From the NCBI GenBank assembly GCA_949358305.1, contig OX442314.1, positions 27,203,118 to 27,267,117 of the forward strand: a stretch of 64,000 nucleotides of DNA. Reading direction: 5' to 3'. This DNA comes from Strigamia acuminata (taxonomy: Eukaryota; Arthropoda; Chilopoda; Geophilomorpha; Linotaeniidae). The stretch's first letter is position 1, and each line of letters opens with the position of its first letter. Below, in pieces: positions 24,433-35,639 of this stretch. A model generated the notes under the pieces. The model searched no databases, was not told the origin of the DNA, and saw only the letters and a program-made list of their open reading frames with translations. A program made the translations under genes and the position numbers.

Positions 24433-25624
24433 CTGAAATATAATTGCGATGTTTGTTTGTTGGCGTACAACTGATTTTTCTAAGAAGCCAGGTTAAGCTA
24501 GTGCTAAATGTAATTTGACAAAATTTTATCTTTTAATCTGAGCTAAACCAGCTGTTAACAACAAATTATCAATGAATTTGCATTTTGATTTGTCAATTTG
24601 CTTCTACCACTGATGTCCAATCATCATGCAGATTGTTATTAATACATTACATGCATTTAATGTTATGGAGCTTGATGTTATGATAACCTTTTCACTGACA
24701 TTTGAGTTGATAATAACAGTCTTTTAAAAAATGATTAGAGTCAGAACTAACACAATTGTTTATGATGTGATGAATTAACTTGTCACTGTCATTATTATCA
24801 TGACAATAAAAGGAAAGAAAAGCTTTATCACTTGAGTGAAGATGATGCATTGTGTAGCGTCTTAATAAAAATGAGAAAATGGCATTTTTGTAGGGGTTTT
24901 TGGTCATTGTTACAATTATTTTTAGAAGCCAATAAAATTTGAGAGGAGGAGGGTAAAAAAAATGTTAGGGCTCCCATGGGATCCATCAAGAGTTATTGAT
25001 CTGGGATTAAAGATTTTTGTGCTGAGGAAGCAGTGCCAAAATGTTAACAGTTCTGTTGATATTTGAGTTTTTCTTGTCACCTCACACCCCATGTCCATTT
25101 AGTTTATTCACCTTGAGTTTCTTCATCTGCCCTCTTGAGTAACCCTGTGGAACTGAATTGGGTTTTTAGTCAAATTCCTTTTTTTTAGTAGTGTATAATT
25201 TTTGTGGAACCTTTTTTTCTGTTTCCTGCTTTAAAGTGATAGTGACCTCCTTACACACAAAGGTTGTTGTGTTTACAAGAATTTGTTTTTTGTTTTTTGT
25301 TTGTTTAGTATTATTAAAAACAAAACAAAAAAAGATATGAAGAAAGAAAGAGCAATGCCATTGTAATAAGTGAAGTGTCAACTCTTATATGGCTGAAAAA
25401 TTGGGTGATTATAAAGTTCATAATTTTTTTTTATGTAAATTCATGCAATTAAAAGGGGAAAATGTTGCATAAATATTGTGAAGGAAAAAGTAGTTGAAAT
25501 TTATCGCAGAAATTAACATAAGTTATGCCTTTTTGAGAATTTGTGCCATGCACTTTTCTTAATAATTATGGCGAATATTATATTTAAAGTACATCGAAGA
25601 AGTTTTGTTCACGAAAAATGTGCA
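24433..25624. other. no gene recognised
   Basis: AT-rich sequence with short frames only and no inverted-repeat element resolved. Confidence 0.4.
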
Positions 25625-25699
25625 AGGTGATTCACATCACGCAATTTGGATGGATGCCTGTAAGAGATATTACGCCATGCAAATGGAGATCGGCGAGAC

Positions 25700-26107
25700 G
25701 ACTTTCTTGAAGACCTAACCTTGCATTTGCACCGAGAACTGGGAAAACCACACGCAACCCAGTCGGAGATGGATGGCAGACGTTGTTGCCGGAGAAACAG
25801 TTCAGTCGTGGACAAAAAAACTTCCCTTCAGTTTAGCTGATTTGAGTTTATCTATCATTATTTGCCCGGTCTATCTTTTAATACGGCCGTTAGGGCAAAA
25901 CAAGAAACCGGGTCAAGATTGATGTCATTGAATCTCAATAGATTTTTATGCCACCTGGTAGATAAACTTAAAACAGCTAAACTGAAGGAAAGTTTTTTTT
26001 GTCAGCGACAGGGATGAAAAAACAACGAAAATTCCCACCGGTCACCCAACCAACTACTGACCAGACCCAATTCTGCTTAACGTCTGTGTTCTGATAGGCA
26101 CAGGCGA
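25700..26107 (-). mobile_element. 5S rRNA-derived retroposon (SINE3-like), interrupted by a MITE
   Basis: Read on the minus strand from 26107, the sequence contains GTTAAGCAG, GGTCAGTAGTTGG and TGGGTGACCGGTGGGAAT, which match the 3' half of 5S rRNA, including its internal promoter A and C boxes. A non-5S body follows. It is cut at 26003-25811 by a MITE and resumes with ACTGTTTCTCCGGCAACAAC through GTGCAAATGCAAGG. The same body follows the plus-strand copy at 26160. Structure and order fit SINE3-type elements, which have a 5S rRNA head. The 5' end of the head is diverged. Confidence 0.65.
25811..26003. mobile_element. MITE with about 45-bp terminal inverted repeats
   Basis: The left end GACAAAAAAACTTCCCTTCA, followed by GTTTAGCTGATTTGAG, mirrors the right end AACAGCTAAACTGAAGG, followed by AAAGTTTTTTTTGTC. 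It separates two parts of the minus-strand 5S-derived copy, so it inserted after that copy. Confidence 0.85.
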
Positions 26108-26159
26108 CCGGCATGGTGAGCTGTTCCTAGCCTCCCATTTCTGTATCGGTAGTAATTGG

Positions 26160-26345
26160 TTTGCCGATCACTTTTTCTCAACAGAAGTTAAACAGCATTG
26201 CGTCCGGTCAGCACTCGAATGGGTGACCTATTGGGAATTCCAGTTACTGCTATCCCTGTCTGATTTAAGGTACTGTTTCTATGACAAGAACGACTGCCAT
26301 TCACCTCTAACTGGCTTCCTCTGTGCAAATGCAGGCAGGGCTCAC
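26160..26345 (+). mobile_element. 5S rRNA-derived retroposon, uninterrupted copy
   Basis: The segment 26182-26250 (AGAAGTTAAACAGCATTGCG, GGTCAGCACTCGAATGGG, TGACCTATTGGGAATTCC) aligns with the 3' half of 5S rRNA. The upstream GCCGATCACTTTTTCTC corresponds loosely to the GATCTCGTC region. The body (ACTGTTTCTATGACAAGAAC to GTGCAAATGCAGG) is shared with the minus-strand copy. It is not a functional 5S gene, because the 5' third is degenerate and substitutions are frequent. Confidence 0.65.
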
Positions 26346-27457
26346 ACAAGGCGTCAAATTAAGCTGCGCTTTACATTATCCAGCACCCTGGGCAGACTTT
26401 TGCTTTGGAATGAGGGCTGTGGAAAGATATTGTTGTTTATGTTTTGACACATCAAATGCAGTTGTTGTTGTGTTTGTGAACAATCTGGAATGTAAAAATG
26501 CTTAAAGGATGTCTTGTAGAGTGTCATAAAATTGTTTTCTCATTTGCTTAGACATTACTAATAGTGTTTAGTGCACTGTGTCGCGGAGTACAATCGATAT
26601 AACTATGTTTTTAATACATTTGAAGAGCCGGGGACCCCATTACTTTCCTCGCAGTCTCTTTTTGTGCCAGGAATATAGGAAATTAAATTGGGAAAATTAA
26701 GTTGGGAAAATTAAGTTGCTTTTGGTCAAAATGGTGCTTTTCAGCTAATTAATGAGAAAAAGCGCTATTCGTTGACACAGGATGGCGCATATGCCAATTA
26801 ATGACATCTGGCGTTCAAGCGGGCAATTAAGTTTGCTGGTTTTTAATGTAATTTTGGTTCGGCTTTTTTTTTTTAAAAAAAATTTATAAATTTGTAGGTT
26901 GGGGGAAAATGTTAGAAAAGGTCAGAGAAACAGTTTTTACTTTCAAAAGTGTCCTCTTAAGTTTGCAAGATGGTTTTTGTTTAAAGTTTTATTTGGATTT
27001 TAACTTTTTTGTCTGTGTCGAGGTGGAAGCTACAGAATTCGAAATGTCGAAGTTCGAAACGGATTTGCTTCGAATTGGAATAAGTATGAAAGCAAACACA
27101 TACTAAACGTAGCGTTCGGATTAAGTTGGAAAATGTAATTTTTAAAGTTATGATCCTCAAGTGGCATTCTGCCAGTTCAACGTGCCGCGTTTCTCTTTAT
27201 TTTTTTCCGCCTTATTTGGCGTATCTCCATGCTTCAATGCAAGCAAGGAGTTATGCCAATTCGACTTGTTTTTTTATTCTTCCTTCTATTGTTTTTTTTG
27301 CTCTGTCTGGAGAATATCTGTGCATCGAGGCAGAATTCAGTTTGGCTGATTTAACTTGCTTGTTTTGTATTTGGTTTTCTCAGAAACTGAAATTTACAAA
27401 CTGTAATCTTTGCTCATGAGTATTTTGATGTCTGCGCACGCAAATGCAACAAATACA
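26346..27457. other. no gene recognised
   Basis: Plus-strand frames at 26909-27106 and 27126-27419 are open but have no recognisable motif. AATTAAGTTGGGAAA repeats twice near 26690. Confidence 0.35.
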
Positions 27458-27794
27458 TACAGGGTGAGCCAGAGAGACCTGATGATTTTGAAAATGTAAT
27501 TACTCCGCGATGAGGCATCGTCCGTTGCTCCCAAGACCACTGAAATAGCATTGGCTAAGGTATTGCTTTCTCCTATAATGACTACTCTAGTCAAAATGGT
27601 GGCTAAGAAATAAGTGTATAAAAATCTTTAGGTCTCTCTGGCTCACAAGTAAAGCATCCAAGTGATATAATTTTCCAGATATAAAAATGGCATTTCAAAC
27701 TCTGTGTAATGGTTTTAGTTTCAAATGAAAAATTGAATTAGTTACAGAGTAATTACATTTTCAAAAGGGTCAGGTTTCTCTGGCTCATCCTGTA
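27458..27794. mobile_element. MITE with 49-bp ends TACAGG(G/A)TGAGCCAGAG
   Basis: The left end TACAGGGTGAGCCAGAGAGA, followed by TTTTGAAAATGTAATTACTC, mirrors the right end GAGTAATTACATTTTCAAAA, followed by TCTCTGGCTCATCCTGTA. A third partial copy of the end (GGTCTCTCTGGCTCAC) lies inside at about 27631, so the element may have an internal duplication. Confidence 0.85.
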
Positions 27795-27818
27795 CATAAT
27801 AATAACAGATAATGGCAC

Positions 27819-27910
27819 TACCGTATTTCTTCGATTCTGAGATGCATTTTGTTTTTGGAGATGTTTATATGGGGGGAAAAAGTAAATCTTAGAATCGAAG
27901 AGATACAGTA
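27819..27910. mobile_element. 92-bp hairpin MITE, TACCGTATTTCTTCGATTC ends
   Basis: The left end TACCGTATTTCTTCGATTCT and the right end AGAATCGAAGAGATACAGTA are inverted with few mismatches around a short loop. Its last TA doubles as the first TA of the next element. Confidence 0.8.
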
Positions 27911-28621
27911 GGTGTGTTCAATTTGCGAAAGGAAAGAAAAATCCTTCTTTTTCTTACTTTCTCAAAGGAAGAAAAGGTACTTTTAGAATGAATGCACTTA
28001 ATTGTTGTTACTTTCTATTTGTTTGCACATGCGCAAATTCTAGTTTTAACATGCTGTAATTCGATTTTAATCTGGTTTTTTGTAACTAACAAACGTTTTT
28101 TTGATTAAAACGAAGGTTTTTTTTCGGTAAAAACAAACATTTTTTTGTAAATCGAACGTTTGTTTTGGTAAAAACGAACATTTTTTGGTAAAAACAAACG
28201 TTTTTTTGGTAAAAACAAACGTTTTTTCGGTAAAAACAAACGTTTTTTCGGTAAAAACAAACGGTTTTTCGGTAAAAACAAACGGTTTTTCGGTAAAAAC
28301 AAACGATTTTTCGGTAAAAACAACGGTTTTTCGGTAAAATCAACGGTTTTTCGGTAAAATGAACGTAAAACGAATGTTTTACCATTACAACAAGTTATAA
28401 ACTTTTAAGTGATGGTTGGTTTGGCTGGCAAATGACATGATGCGCATGAATTGCAAAGGAAAAGCGAAAGGAAGAAAAGTAACCGGATTGCTACCTTTCG
28501 CCAAAGAAACTTTGGCTACTTTCCTTTCGAAAATTATGACGTTTTTGACGTCACTTCCGGTGTTGAAAGTAATGAAAGGGAAGATTCTAGGTACTTTCCT
28601 TTCACAAATTGAACGTACCTA
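27909..28621. mobile_element. TA-flanked MITE carrying a minisatellite
   Basis: The left end TAGGTGTGTTCAATTTGCGA, followed by AAGGAAAG, mirrors the right end CTTTCCTTTCACAAATTGAA, followed by CGTACCTA. TA flanks both ends. The sequence just inside the ends repeats AGGAAAG / CTTTCCTTTC words. The array at 28094-28375 sits in the centre. Confidence 0.85.
28094..28375. repeat. 20-21-bp minisatellite inside a MITE
   Basis: About 13 copies of a unit of the form TTTTTCGGTAAAAACAAACG, more variable at the left edge. The minus strand reads as repeats of (FYRKNVC) and related frames, an effect of the 21-bp period. Confidence 0.88.
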
Positions 28622-28889
28622 TAATTCGCTTGTGCAAGAAACAATTTTAGACTTATATTTTTTCATATTCAAAGGATGGCATTTAGTGTTTGAATTTTAG
28701 TTCTGACTCATACGGCTAAGCTTCTGTGTACACCATGTCTTGGGGGACTACCCATAAATAGTACAAGGCCTTTGGTAGAAAAACTATTTGTTTTGTTTTT
28801 GTTAAATTTTAGTGCCCATTAATCTCATTAATCAATTTTTAAATTTAGCATCAAAACACAAACTGTAGATGCAATTCATCTGCATTCTA
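28622..28889. other. spacer between transposable elements
   Basis: Unremarkable AT-rich sequence. Confidence 0.4.
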
Positions 28890-29662
28890 TATACAGGGTG
28901 TCCTAAAAGTCTGGTTCCCTCCAAATATTTCCTGAGAAATTGCATCTAGGCCAACTTTGATGAAGCGATCGTATAGGAAGTTGGGTGAAAGCAATCCAAT
29001 GACGTTATCAAATTTGACCTTGAAGGTGATTTTCAAGGTCATTCACTTGCTAACTTCTAAACCAATCAGGTTAGAGCAAAAAAGTCAATTACAAAGTTGT
29101 AGAGCACCATCAAATTAGTACTATCCAATTTATCTTTGTCATCTTAAGTTAAATCTTTTCTTTTTAAAAAGGAGACAAATCAGCTGAAATAAAGTCAGCC
29201 ATTGTGACAAAACTTAAATTTCTATTAGAAGAATACTGAATTACTTAAATAAAGGTATTCAAATGTGCATTATTATGCAAGTAAACAAGAAAAACCATTG
29301 CCTTTTTTTAATGCCTCAATAATTAGTTTATCACAAGAATAAAAAATTTCACTTTGTGGATTTTTTTTCTGATTTGCCTCCTTTTTAAAAAGAAAACATT
29401 TGACTTAAAATGACTAAAATAAATTGGATAGTACTAATTTGATGGTGCTCTACAACTTTGTAATTGACTTTTTTGCTCTAAGCTGATTGGTTTAGAAGTT
29501 AGCAAATAAATGACCTTGAAAATGACCTTCAAGGTCAAATTTGATGACATCATTGGATTGCTCTCACCCAAGTTCCTATATGATCGCTTCATCAAAGTTG
29601 ACCTAGATGCAATTGCTCAGGAAATATTTGGAGGGAACCAGACTTTTAGGACACCCTGTATA
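28890..29662. mobile_element. foldback-type element with about 290-bp arms
   Basis: The left arm 28890-29183 and right arm 29370-29662 are inverted along nearly their whole length (TATACAGGGTGTCCTAAAAG at the left tip, CTTTTAGGACACCCTGTATA at the right), around a 186-bp AT-rich centre. The arms include the tandem words TGACCTTGAAGGTGATTTTC. An open frame at 29510-29701 lies in the right arm and is not a gene. Confidence 0.9.
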
Positions 29663-30182
29663 ATCTGTTATAATCTATGGGCACTTGGAAAGACCGTATA
29701 GCTTGTTACTCACACTAACAAGCCAGAGAAAAACGAACTGCTGGATTCTAAGGAATCCAATCCGGGAGTTGGAGTTCTGGATTTTTTGTTGGAGTCTTAA
29801 GAAACACAAGTGGTAGTACATCTGACCTGTGGAGTGGCTGAAGCACGCTCAGTGTTCACAATGATCAAATGCAGCTCCACATGTCAAATAAACATTTCAA
29901 TTGATTCAAATAGATACAGTAAAGGAACCGGTTTAAGTTAGGCATTTAGATTCTGGTCTCTGACTATAGGAGAGTTTTTTTTATAACAGTACACATAAAT
30001 GCCACACAATTTTGTGCACATTTAAGAAGTTTTTTTGATAGAGAAAAGTTATAGTCACAGGGGCCATTAGCTAAGGAGCCATTGGAATTCTAGGAATGCT
30101 GGGCTCTCCAGATAGTTAAATAATAAGGGCCGCCCTCTTGAAAGCATGTTCTACTGTGCTGTTAGCTATGGAATGTAACTAA
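29663..30182. other. no gene recognised
   Basis: Short frames only. Confidence 0.4.
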
Positions 30183-30360
30183 AGGATGATTGGCTAATAG
30201 AACTAAAAGTTGATTGGCTAATAGAACTGAAAGTTGATTGGCTAATAGAACTAAAAGTTGATTGGCTAATAGAACTAAAAGATAATTGTCAATAAAACTA
30301 AAAGTAGATTGAACAATAAAACTAAAAGTTGACTGATCAATAAAACTAAAAGATGATTGG
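30183..30360. repeat. 24-bp minisatellite
   Basis: Seven or so units of GATTGGCTAATAGAACTAAAAGTT. The right-hand copies drift to GATCAATAAAACTAAAAG. Confidence 0.85.
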
Positions 30361-30542
30361 TTACCGTACTTTCGGGTTCTAATAGTCGCCGGGGTCCGTT
30401 TAACCGCTGGTGGGTCAGCAGCGATTGAGGGAATTAGCCCGATTAAGCGACTGGCTTCAAATAGGCGCCAGGGGGAGTTGGTTCGGAAAAATTAATAAAC
30501 GCTTCGGCGATTATTTGAGGCAGTGATTTATGTTAAAAACAC
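30361..30542. other. GC-richer spacer, possible MITE end
   Basis: It begins TTACCGTACTTTCGGG, similar to the TACCGTA ends of other MITEs here, but no matching right end was found before the next element. Confidence 0.3.
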
Positions 30543-31091
30543 TAGGCGCATTCAATAACTCCAAAACGATCGTTTAAACCCGTTTGCACGAACTTTTAAA
30601 CGAGATTCTCGTTTAAAAGCTCGTTTAAATGGGTTTAAACGAGCTGAAAATAAACGACTGTTTTAGGTTGTTTAAATCTCCGTGTAACGAGTTTTCTCGT
30701 TCAAATTGCACATTTTGGCCGCCATCTTGGATCTCCGTTAGATTGGTCGCGACGATTGGAGATGTAAGTACAATTTTGCAGCTGTTATTATTTTTTTATG
30801 GTGAATGATGATAATAATCATCACCATAGTTATAATTAGGGCTTGAAACAAAATAAAAATGCAAGGAAAGAAAAATTACGAAACGAAATACCCGTATGCG
30901 ACATGTAGCGGGAATTCCGACCTACGGTAGATCTTGATCTGGAATCCCAAGTCAAGTTTGGCAGTTGGTTAAACAATGTGGTTAAACAATCGTTTATTTG
31001 CTAAATAAACGATTACATTCAGAAACGAGGCTTTTTGTGTAAAAATTCGTGCGAGACGAAAATTTACACGAAAAGTTATTGAATGCGCCTA
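30543..31091. mobile_element. TA-flanked MITE, GTTTAAACGA-rich family
   Basis: The ends are TAGGCGCATTCAATAACT and AGTTATTGAATGCGCCTA. The left half is rich in GTTTAAACG words that form further palindromes. The interior has CCGCCATCTTGGATC. A second copy lies reverse-oriented at 37950-38344 and a fragment at 59825-59930. Confidence 0.85.
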
Positions 31092-32744
31092 CTGTTGAGA
31101 TGCTGTAACCAGACTTAGTCTCTGCAATAATTACTAACAATGTTTAGGGGTAAAATAAATACAAGATAAGTGTAATAAAATATCACAATGAAACTTTATT
31201 CGGTTTTATACAATAGTTAATAAACTAAACTAATAATGAATGAAATGAATAATGAAATGTGTATATTGGTTGTTGTAAGCGAAAATGGCGGAAACGTTGT
31301 TTCCCTCCAAAAACTCACTCAGGCGGCGATGGCTGACTCCGGAAACGCTCACGACTATATGTACCAGGCCACAATTTGGAGCTTTACGGTACCGGTATAG
31401 TCATAGTTATTGACATTTTTATGAATCCATAGATTCTCACAAAAATGGTGGATGTAAAGTGCTGTAGTAATCGTCCTAGGCTTAACAGAGTTGATGCCAG
31501 CAATCTATTATTAAAGATAATTAGTATTTTCACTGTGAGGACATAATGAAATGTGATAAGTTGATTAGCTTTAGTTACATTCTTGCGAATGGAAAGTGAC
31601 AGTGCTATCAAAGTTCATTTGTGAAGCGGATGGTAAATGTTCACATTAGATTCTTGTCTTGCTTGTTTTAAGTGACAAATTTGCTACAGTCATTGTTTTG
31701 TGAACATAGAGAAATGCAATTTATCGCGTTTTTGAAAATATCTTTACAAAATGTCTTCCTCGTAATGAAATTGGAGTTAAAAAGAGTAAAATGTGCTTGT
31801 AGTTTTTATGGATTGAATGCACCTATTATAAATGCTCTTTAGTTGACTTTATTTTATGAAATTGGAGGTGTGGGAAAAATTATCAGTTTTTAGGGGGGGG
31901 GGGGGCTTCGGCGTTTCATTTGAGAATGTGAAAGTGAAAATAAAAAAGAAAGCGTGGAAGTTGTCGTGAATTCAAATCGTGTTTCAGCGGTTGACAAAGG
32001 TGAGAAAAAAAATGCAAGTTAATGCATTTAATGAAAATTGAAAAGTTTTTGACATTTTTTAAAACTGCTATTTTAATGAACAGTAATTAGGAAAAATTGC
32101 CTTAACAACTCATTTCGCTATTTTTTTTTAAATTGTAAATTAAATGGTCAAAAAAACAGATTGCTGTGCTTGGAATGTAAATTAAGGTCTTTAGGTACTA
32201 AGTAATTTAATTTAGAATGTTTATATTCTTGTTTATTTGTTATGATAACATAATCTAAATTAATTATTTTTCTGTGCTAAATTTAACTTTTTGCACATGA
32301 AAACACACATGTCTAAAATTGTTTATTGCACAAAATTTTTAACATGGAGTTCTATGGCCAGCCAACTAACCAAGCCATTTTTAAGCATTTGTTATCACAA
32401 GAAATTCGTTATATTGCGGTTCGTTATAATTATAAATAACGAGGTTCGACTGTAGGGCCATTTCTAGAAATCCATGAATAAGAGCCGCGGCTTTTATTTT
32501 AAGTCGCCTATTTATTGCTACCACAATTCAAGGGCGACTCTTAATTGTAGTTGTAGCTGAGATTTGTGTTTAATGTTCGTTTTATGTTTGTTTTACGTCA
32601 AACATAATGAACATTTTATATAAATGTGTGCGTAAAACAAACGTAATGTATCCTTTGTTAGATAAAATGATTTTAATGACGTTAATGGTGCTCTAAACCC
32701 AATATTTCAGTTTTAGGAAAACCCAATATTTAATGTCTGTATGT
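31092..32744. other. no gene recognised
   Basis: AT-rich with a run of 11 G at about 31893. A TTGAATGCACCTA word at 31811 looks like an isolated MITE right end. Confidence 0.4.
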
Positions 32745-32972
32745 TGATGCTAAATTCTTACTGCGCATCCTATTCTACGCAGACGATTTTCTAATTCCAG
32801 TTATTTAGCAGTATTAAGCTTAATATTAGGCCTAATAATTCTAAGATAAAGTAAATAAACAACGATAAACTCATTATTAAAAGTAATTTACAGCGAAGTA
32901 CCAAAATGTTTTTATTTATTTACCGTTTGGACCCGCTGCTTCTCAGAGCGGTCCGGGCGCGTAACAATATTA
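32745..32972. mobile_element. partial MITE (relative of 12241-12488) next to an LTR-like end
   Basis: Read in reverse, 32745-32925 follows the interior and right half of the element at 12241 (CAGTATTAAGC, ACTGCGCATCCTATTCTACG). Positions 32930-32972 reverse-complement to TGTTACGCGCCCGGACC, similar to 10761. Confidence 0.5.
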
Positions 32973-33385
32973 ACTCCCTTTAAGTGGCATGCTGCTATAA
33001 GTGAAATTACCAACATTTAGAAAAGGTCGCAAAAATGCCGGTATAATCGGGGTTTACAGGCACTCTAGCAGCATGCCAATTAAAGCGAGGTAATACCTTG
33101 AACGAAGGATAACATGGACACGTATCTGTGATTCGTTGTTCTGTGCGCTGATTGGATGACAGCAATCACGTGTCATTCATTGCTTGCCAACCAAGCATGT
33201 TTGTTACCTGTTTTCATCCCAGAATACAGAGCAGTTACATATTACGTGGCGCCATCAGTGGCAAAACGCACTGAACATGTGGATACGTGTCTAAGTCATC
33301 CTTGGTTTGTGGTAATGCGGTATATACAATTTGCTGCAATCAACCGTTATTACAATTCAAGTGCAACTCTTAAGTATGGAAATAC
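32973..33385. other. no gene recognised
   Basis: A plus-strand frame 33156-33407 has no recognisable motif. Confidence 0.35.
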
Positions 33386-33535
33386 TAGCTGCATTCAAAA
33401 ACTCTAAAACGCCTCTAAAACTCGTTTTGAGTCTGTACATTTGACGTCATTCCCATGTTGTTCAATGGGAATGACGTCACAAGTACAAACACGAAATGAG
33501 TTTTGCATACGTTTTAGAGTTTTTGAATGCAGCTA
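33386..33535. mobile_element. TA-flanked palindromic MITE
   Basis: The ends TAGCTGCATTCAAAAACTCT and AGAGTTTTTGAATGCAGCTA are perfect inverted repeats, and the core has GACGTCATTCCCATGTTG against CAATGGGAATGACGTC. It closely resembles the element at 52999-53160. Confidence 0.9.
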
Positions 33536-33782
33536 CTGTATTTGTTGCGAGAAAGAGTGTGCAGATAGGAAGTTTTCAGTTGGGTTATGGCATCAAGATA
33601 CTGCGTGTAGACTAGTGGCACCCTGTGCAGAATGCACGATTTGAAGGCCAAACCGTAAGTGCTAATCGTACATCCAGAAACTTCTTACCGTAATACATAA
33701 TAAACATCAATCTGTCTTTTTGTTCTACCCTGATTTATGTTTTAAAGTGGCTCAAAAAACGAAACCGGCTTCTATCCCAGAG

Positions 33783-33860
33783 GAGTTGAATCCAGACACC
33801 CCGGTAGAGCACCTGTCCTGCAAGCGGGAGATCTGGGTTCAACTCCCAGCTCGCTACTCT
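33783..33860 (+). mobile_element. tRNA-like sequence, probably SINE head or tRNA pseudogene
   Basis: A T arm is perfect: stem CTGGG/CCCAG at 33833-33837 and 33845-33849, loop TTCAACT, with a B box GGTTCAACTCC. The anticodon arm CCTGT-CCTGCAA-GCGGG has five pairs (two G-U) and a TGC triplet in anticodon position, but C replaces the invariant U33. The GGTAGAGCAC before it matches the 3' part of a D arm. The 5' acceptor strand that should pair with CTCGCTA is not present, so a functional tRNA is unlikely. Confidence 0.55.
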
Positions 33861-34235
33861 TCTGCGGCCGGGGCCATTTCATTCTTTCAATCACTTAAAA
33901 TGTTAAATTTTAGATGAAATAAATGAACTATGTGAAATGGTAGTGGAATTTGACGGATGACCAAAATCAATTGTGCAATCAGTATGCTGGTCTGTTTGAC
34001 CAATAGGGTAATTCCCAAAATTAAGCTCTAAGAAATCCATGGAAATGAAAGTGACCAGTGGCGGTTTACCCTTAAAGCACATTGGGCAAGTGTTTAGGGT
34101 TCGGGGCTCCCTAAGGTCCTGAACTTCCATCTTCTTTAAAATAGACTACCGTATTTTACGAACCATAAGATGCGCTTTTTTACTTTGAAAAGTGGACCAA
34201 CAGTTTGGGGGGGGGGTGTCTTATGGTCCGAACAG
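33861..34235. other. no gene recognised
   Basis: It includes TACCGTATTTTACGAACC at 34147, again like a MITE end without visible partner. Confidence 0.35.
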
Positions 34236-34374
34236 TAGTTGCATTCAAAAACTAAAATATTTTGTGTTTCACTTCAATTTTAAACCAAAAATGACATCAT
34301 TTCCTGTTTAAAACCATGTTAAAACTTAAAATACACTTAAACCAAAATTGTTATTTTTATTTTTGAATGCAGCT
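34236..34374. mobile_element. MITE copy, GACATCATTTCCTGTT family
   Basis: The ends TAGTTGCATTCAAAAACTAA and TTTTTGAATGCAGCT are inverted. This is the most complete forward copy of the family also seen at 21372 (reverse) and 24300. Confidence 0.85.
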
Positions 34375-35639
34375 CGCGTAACGTCCATCATATGTTACAC
34401 CGTTATTTTGGTTAATCTGTTCAATTTTTGTCTAAAACTGAAACTTCTATGCAACTGACACTGTGACATCTAAAATATGCCCTTTTTGTACCGGTCCGAC
34501 GATGGGGGGTCCACAAGGTGCCCCAGAGGTTCCTAATCTGCAAATCATGACTTTGCAAATCCGGTCCCCCAATTTTCTAGATTGTCGGCTGCTCCCTGCA
34601 ACGTGCACGCTACCCTGGTATGCAGATGGCATGATGTCATACACAGTCGGGGGTTGCCACTAGCAGAAGTGCTTTTGCTAAAGTGCAGGGAAGCTTAAAT
34701 TATTGTTCACCTGGAAATGTCAAGCGGCAGAAAATTGCAGATCCAATATCCCATGAGGTTTTTCTTCGAAAGAAACCCCGAATGTTCCGTTGAAAACACC
34801 TAATTCTATAATCCGGAAGGCTGCAAAGGTTAAAAATTACCATCAGCATGTTTTCCCCTCGTCTGCATGATAAGGAGTCTAATAAAAGAACAAAAATGGC
34901 CGCCCACTTTGCTGCTGGGTTTTTGGACTATTTTTATTGCCCCATTTAATGCATACCGTATCTGAAGTAGTTTGCAGATAATTTTCTGCAGTGTGCGAAC
35001 TGGTGAGAGAGCGGAAACACGATGATAAGCATCTGAATGTTATGTGGGTGCTTTTTATCATTTCTGGGAAATGCAGCTTCTAAATTCAATAGACACTATG
35101 TACTGTTGCTTCCTCCAGAGACAAATTGAAGGAAAAATGAGATGATAATCCGTGGTACGGGCACTTGTGTTTGTATTTTGTTTTATTTGCAATTCTATTG
35201 GGCTAAAGGAGGGAGAATCAGCATAAATGAAACGCACCCCTAACCGCAAAGGGAGACAGAAAACGACCGGGATTTGCATTAAGGGAATTGCTTTAGTTGC
35301 TTGTTCTATCACTAGGGTGTTGCAATGCTGTCTCTGCATTTTTTTTTTTTTTTTTTTTTTTTGAAAATGATATATTTTTTATTTAGATTTGTTTCATTGA
35401 GTATTTTAATTGGTAACAAGGTTAAGTCTTAACTTTTAATGAAACTATCAGCTTTAGGATGAACACGGAGGTGACTGCAAGGTCAAAAAGCTTTGTTTTA
35501 TTAAATGTGGATTAATTTGTATGTTTGCAAGCCGGAAACTGCATTATATCTTAATAGAAAGTTACCCCAAGTGTGCGCTGAAACAAAATAAATCAACTAC
35601 AGTCAATCCTGTTATTTATAAGGTTTTTGGTGTCGGTTT
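34375..35639. other. no gene recognised
   Basis: Both strands have 60-90 codon frames around 34450-34660 and 35058-35339 without motifs. A 22-nt T-run is at about 35341. Confidence 0.4.

Noticed and set aside
28086-28385. Repeat frame FYRKNVC on the minus strand
   Set aside because: Minisatellite translation inside a MITE.
31885-31905. G-run, and poly-C runs near 35770 and 36225, as G-quadruplex sites
   Set aside because: Single homopolymer runs without spaced G-tracts; no evidence for a defined structure.
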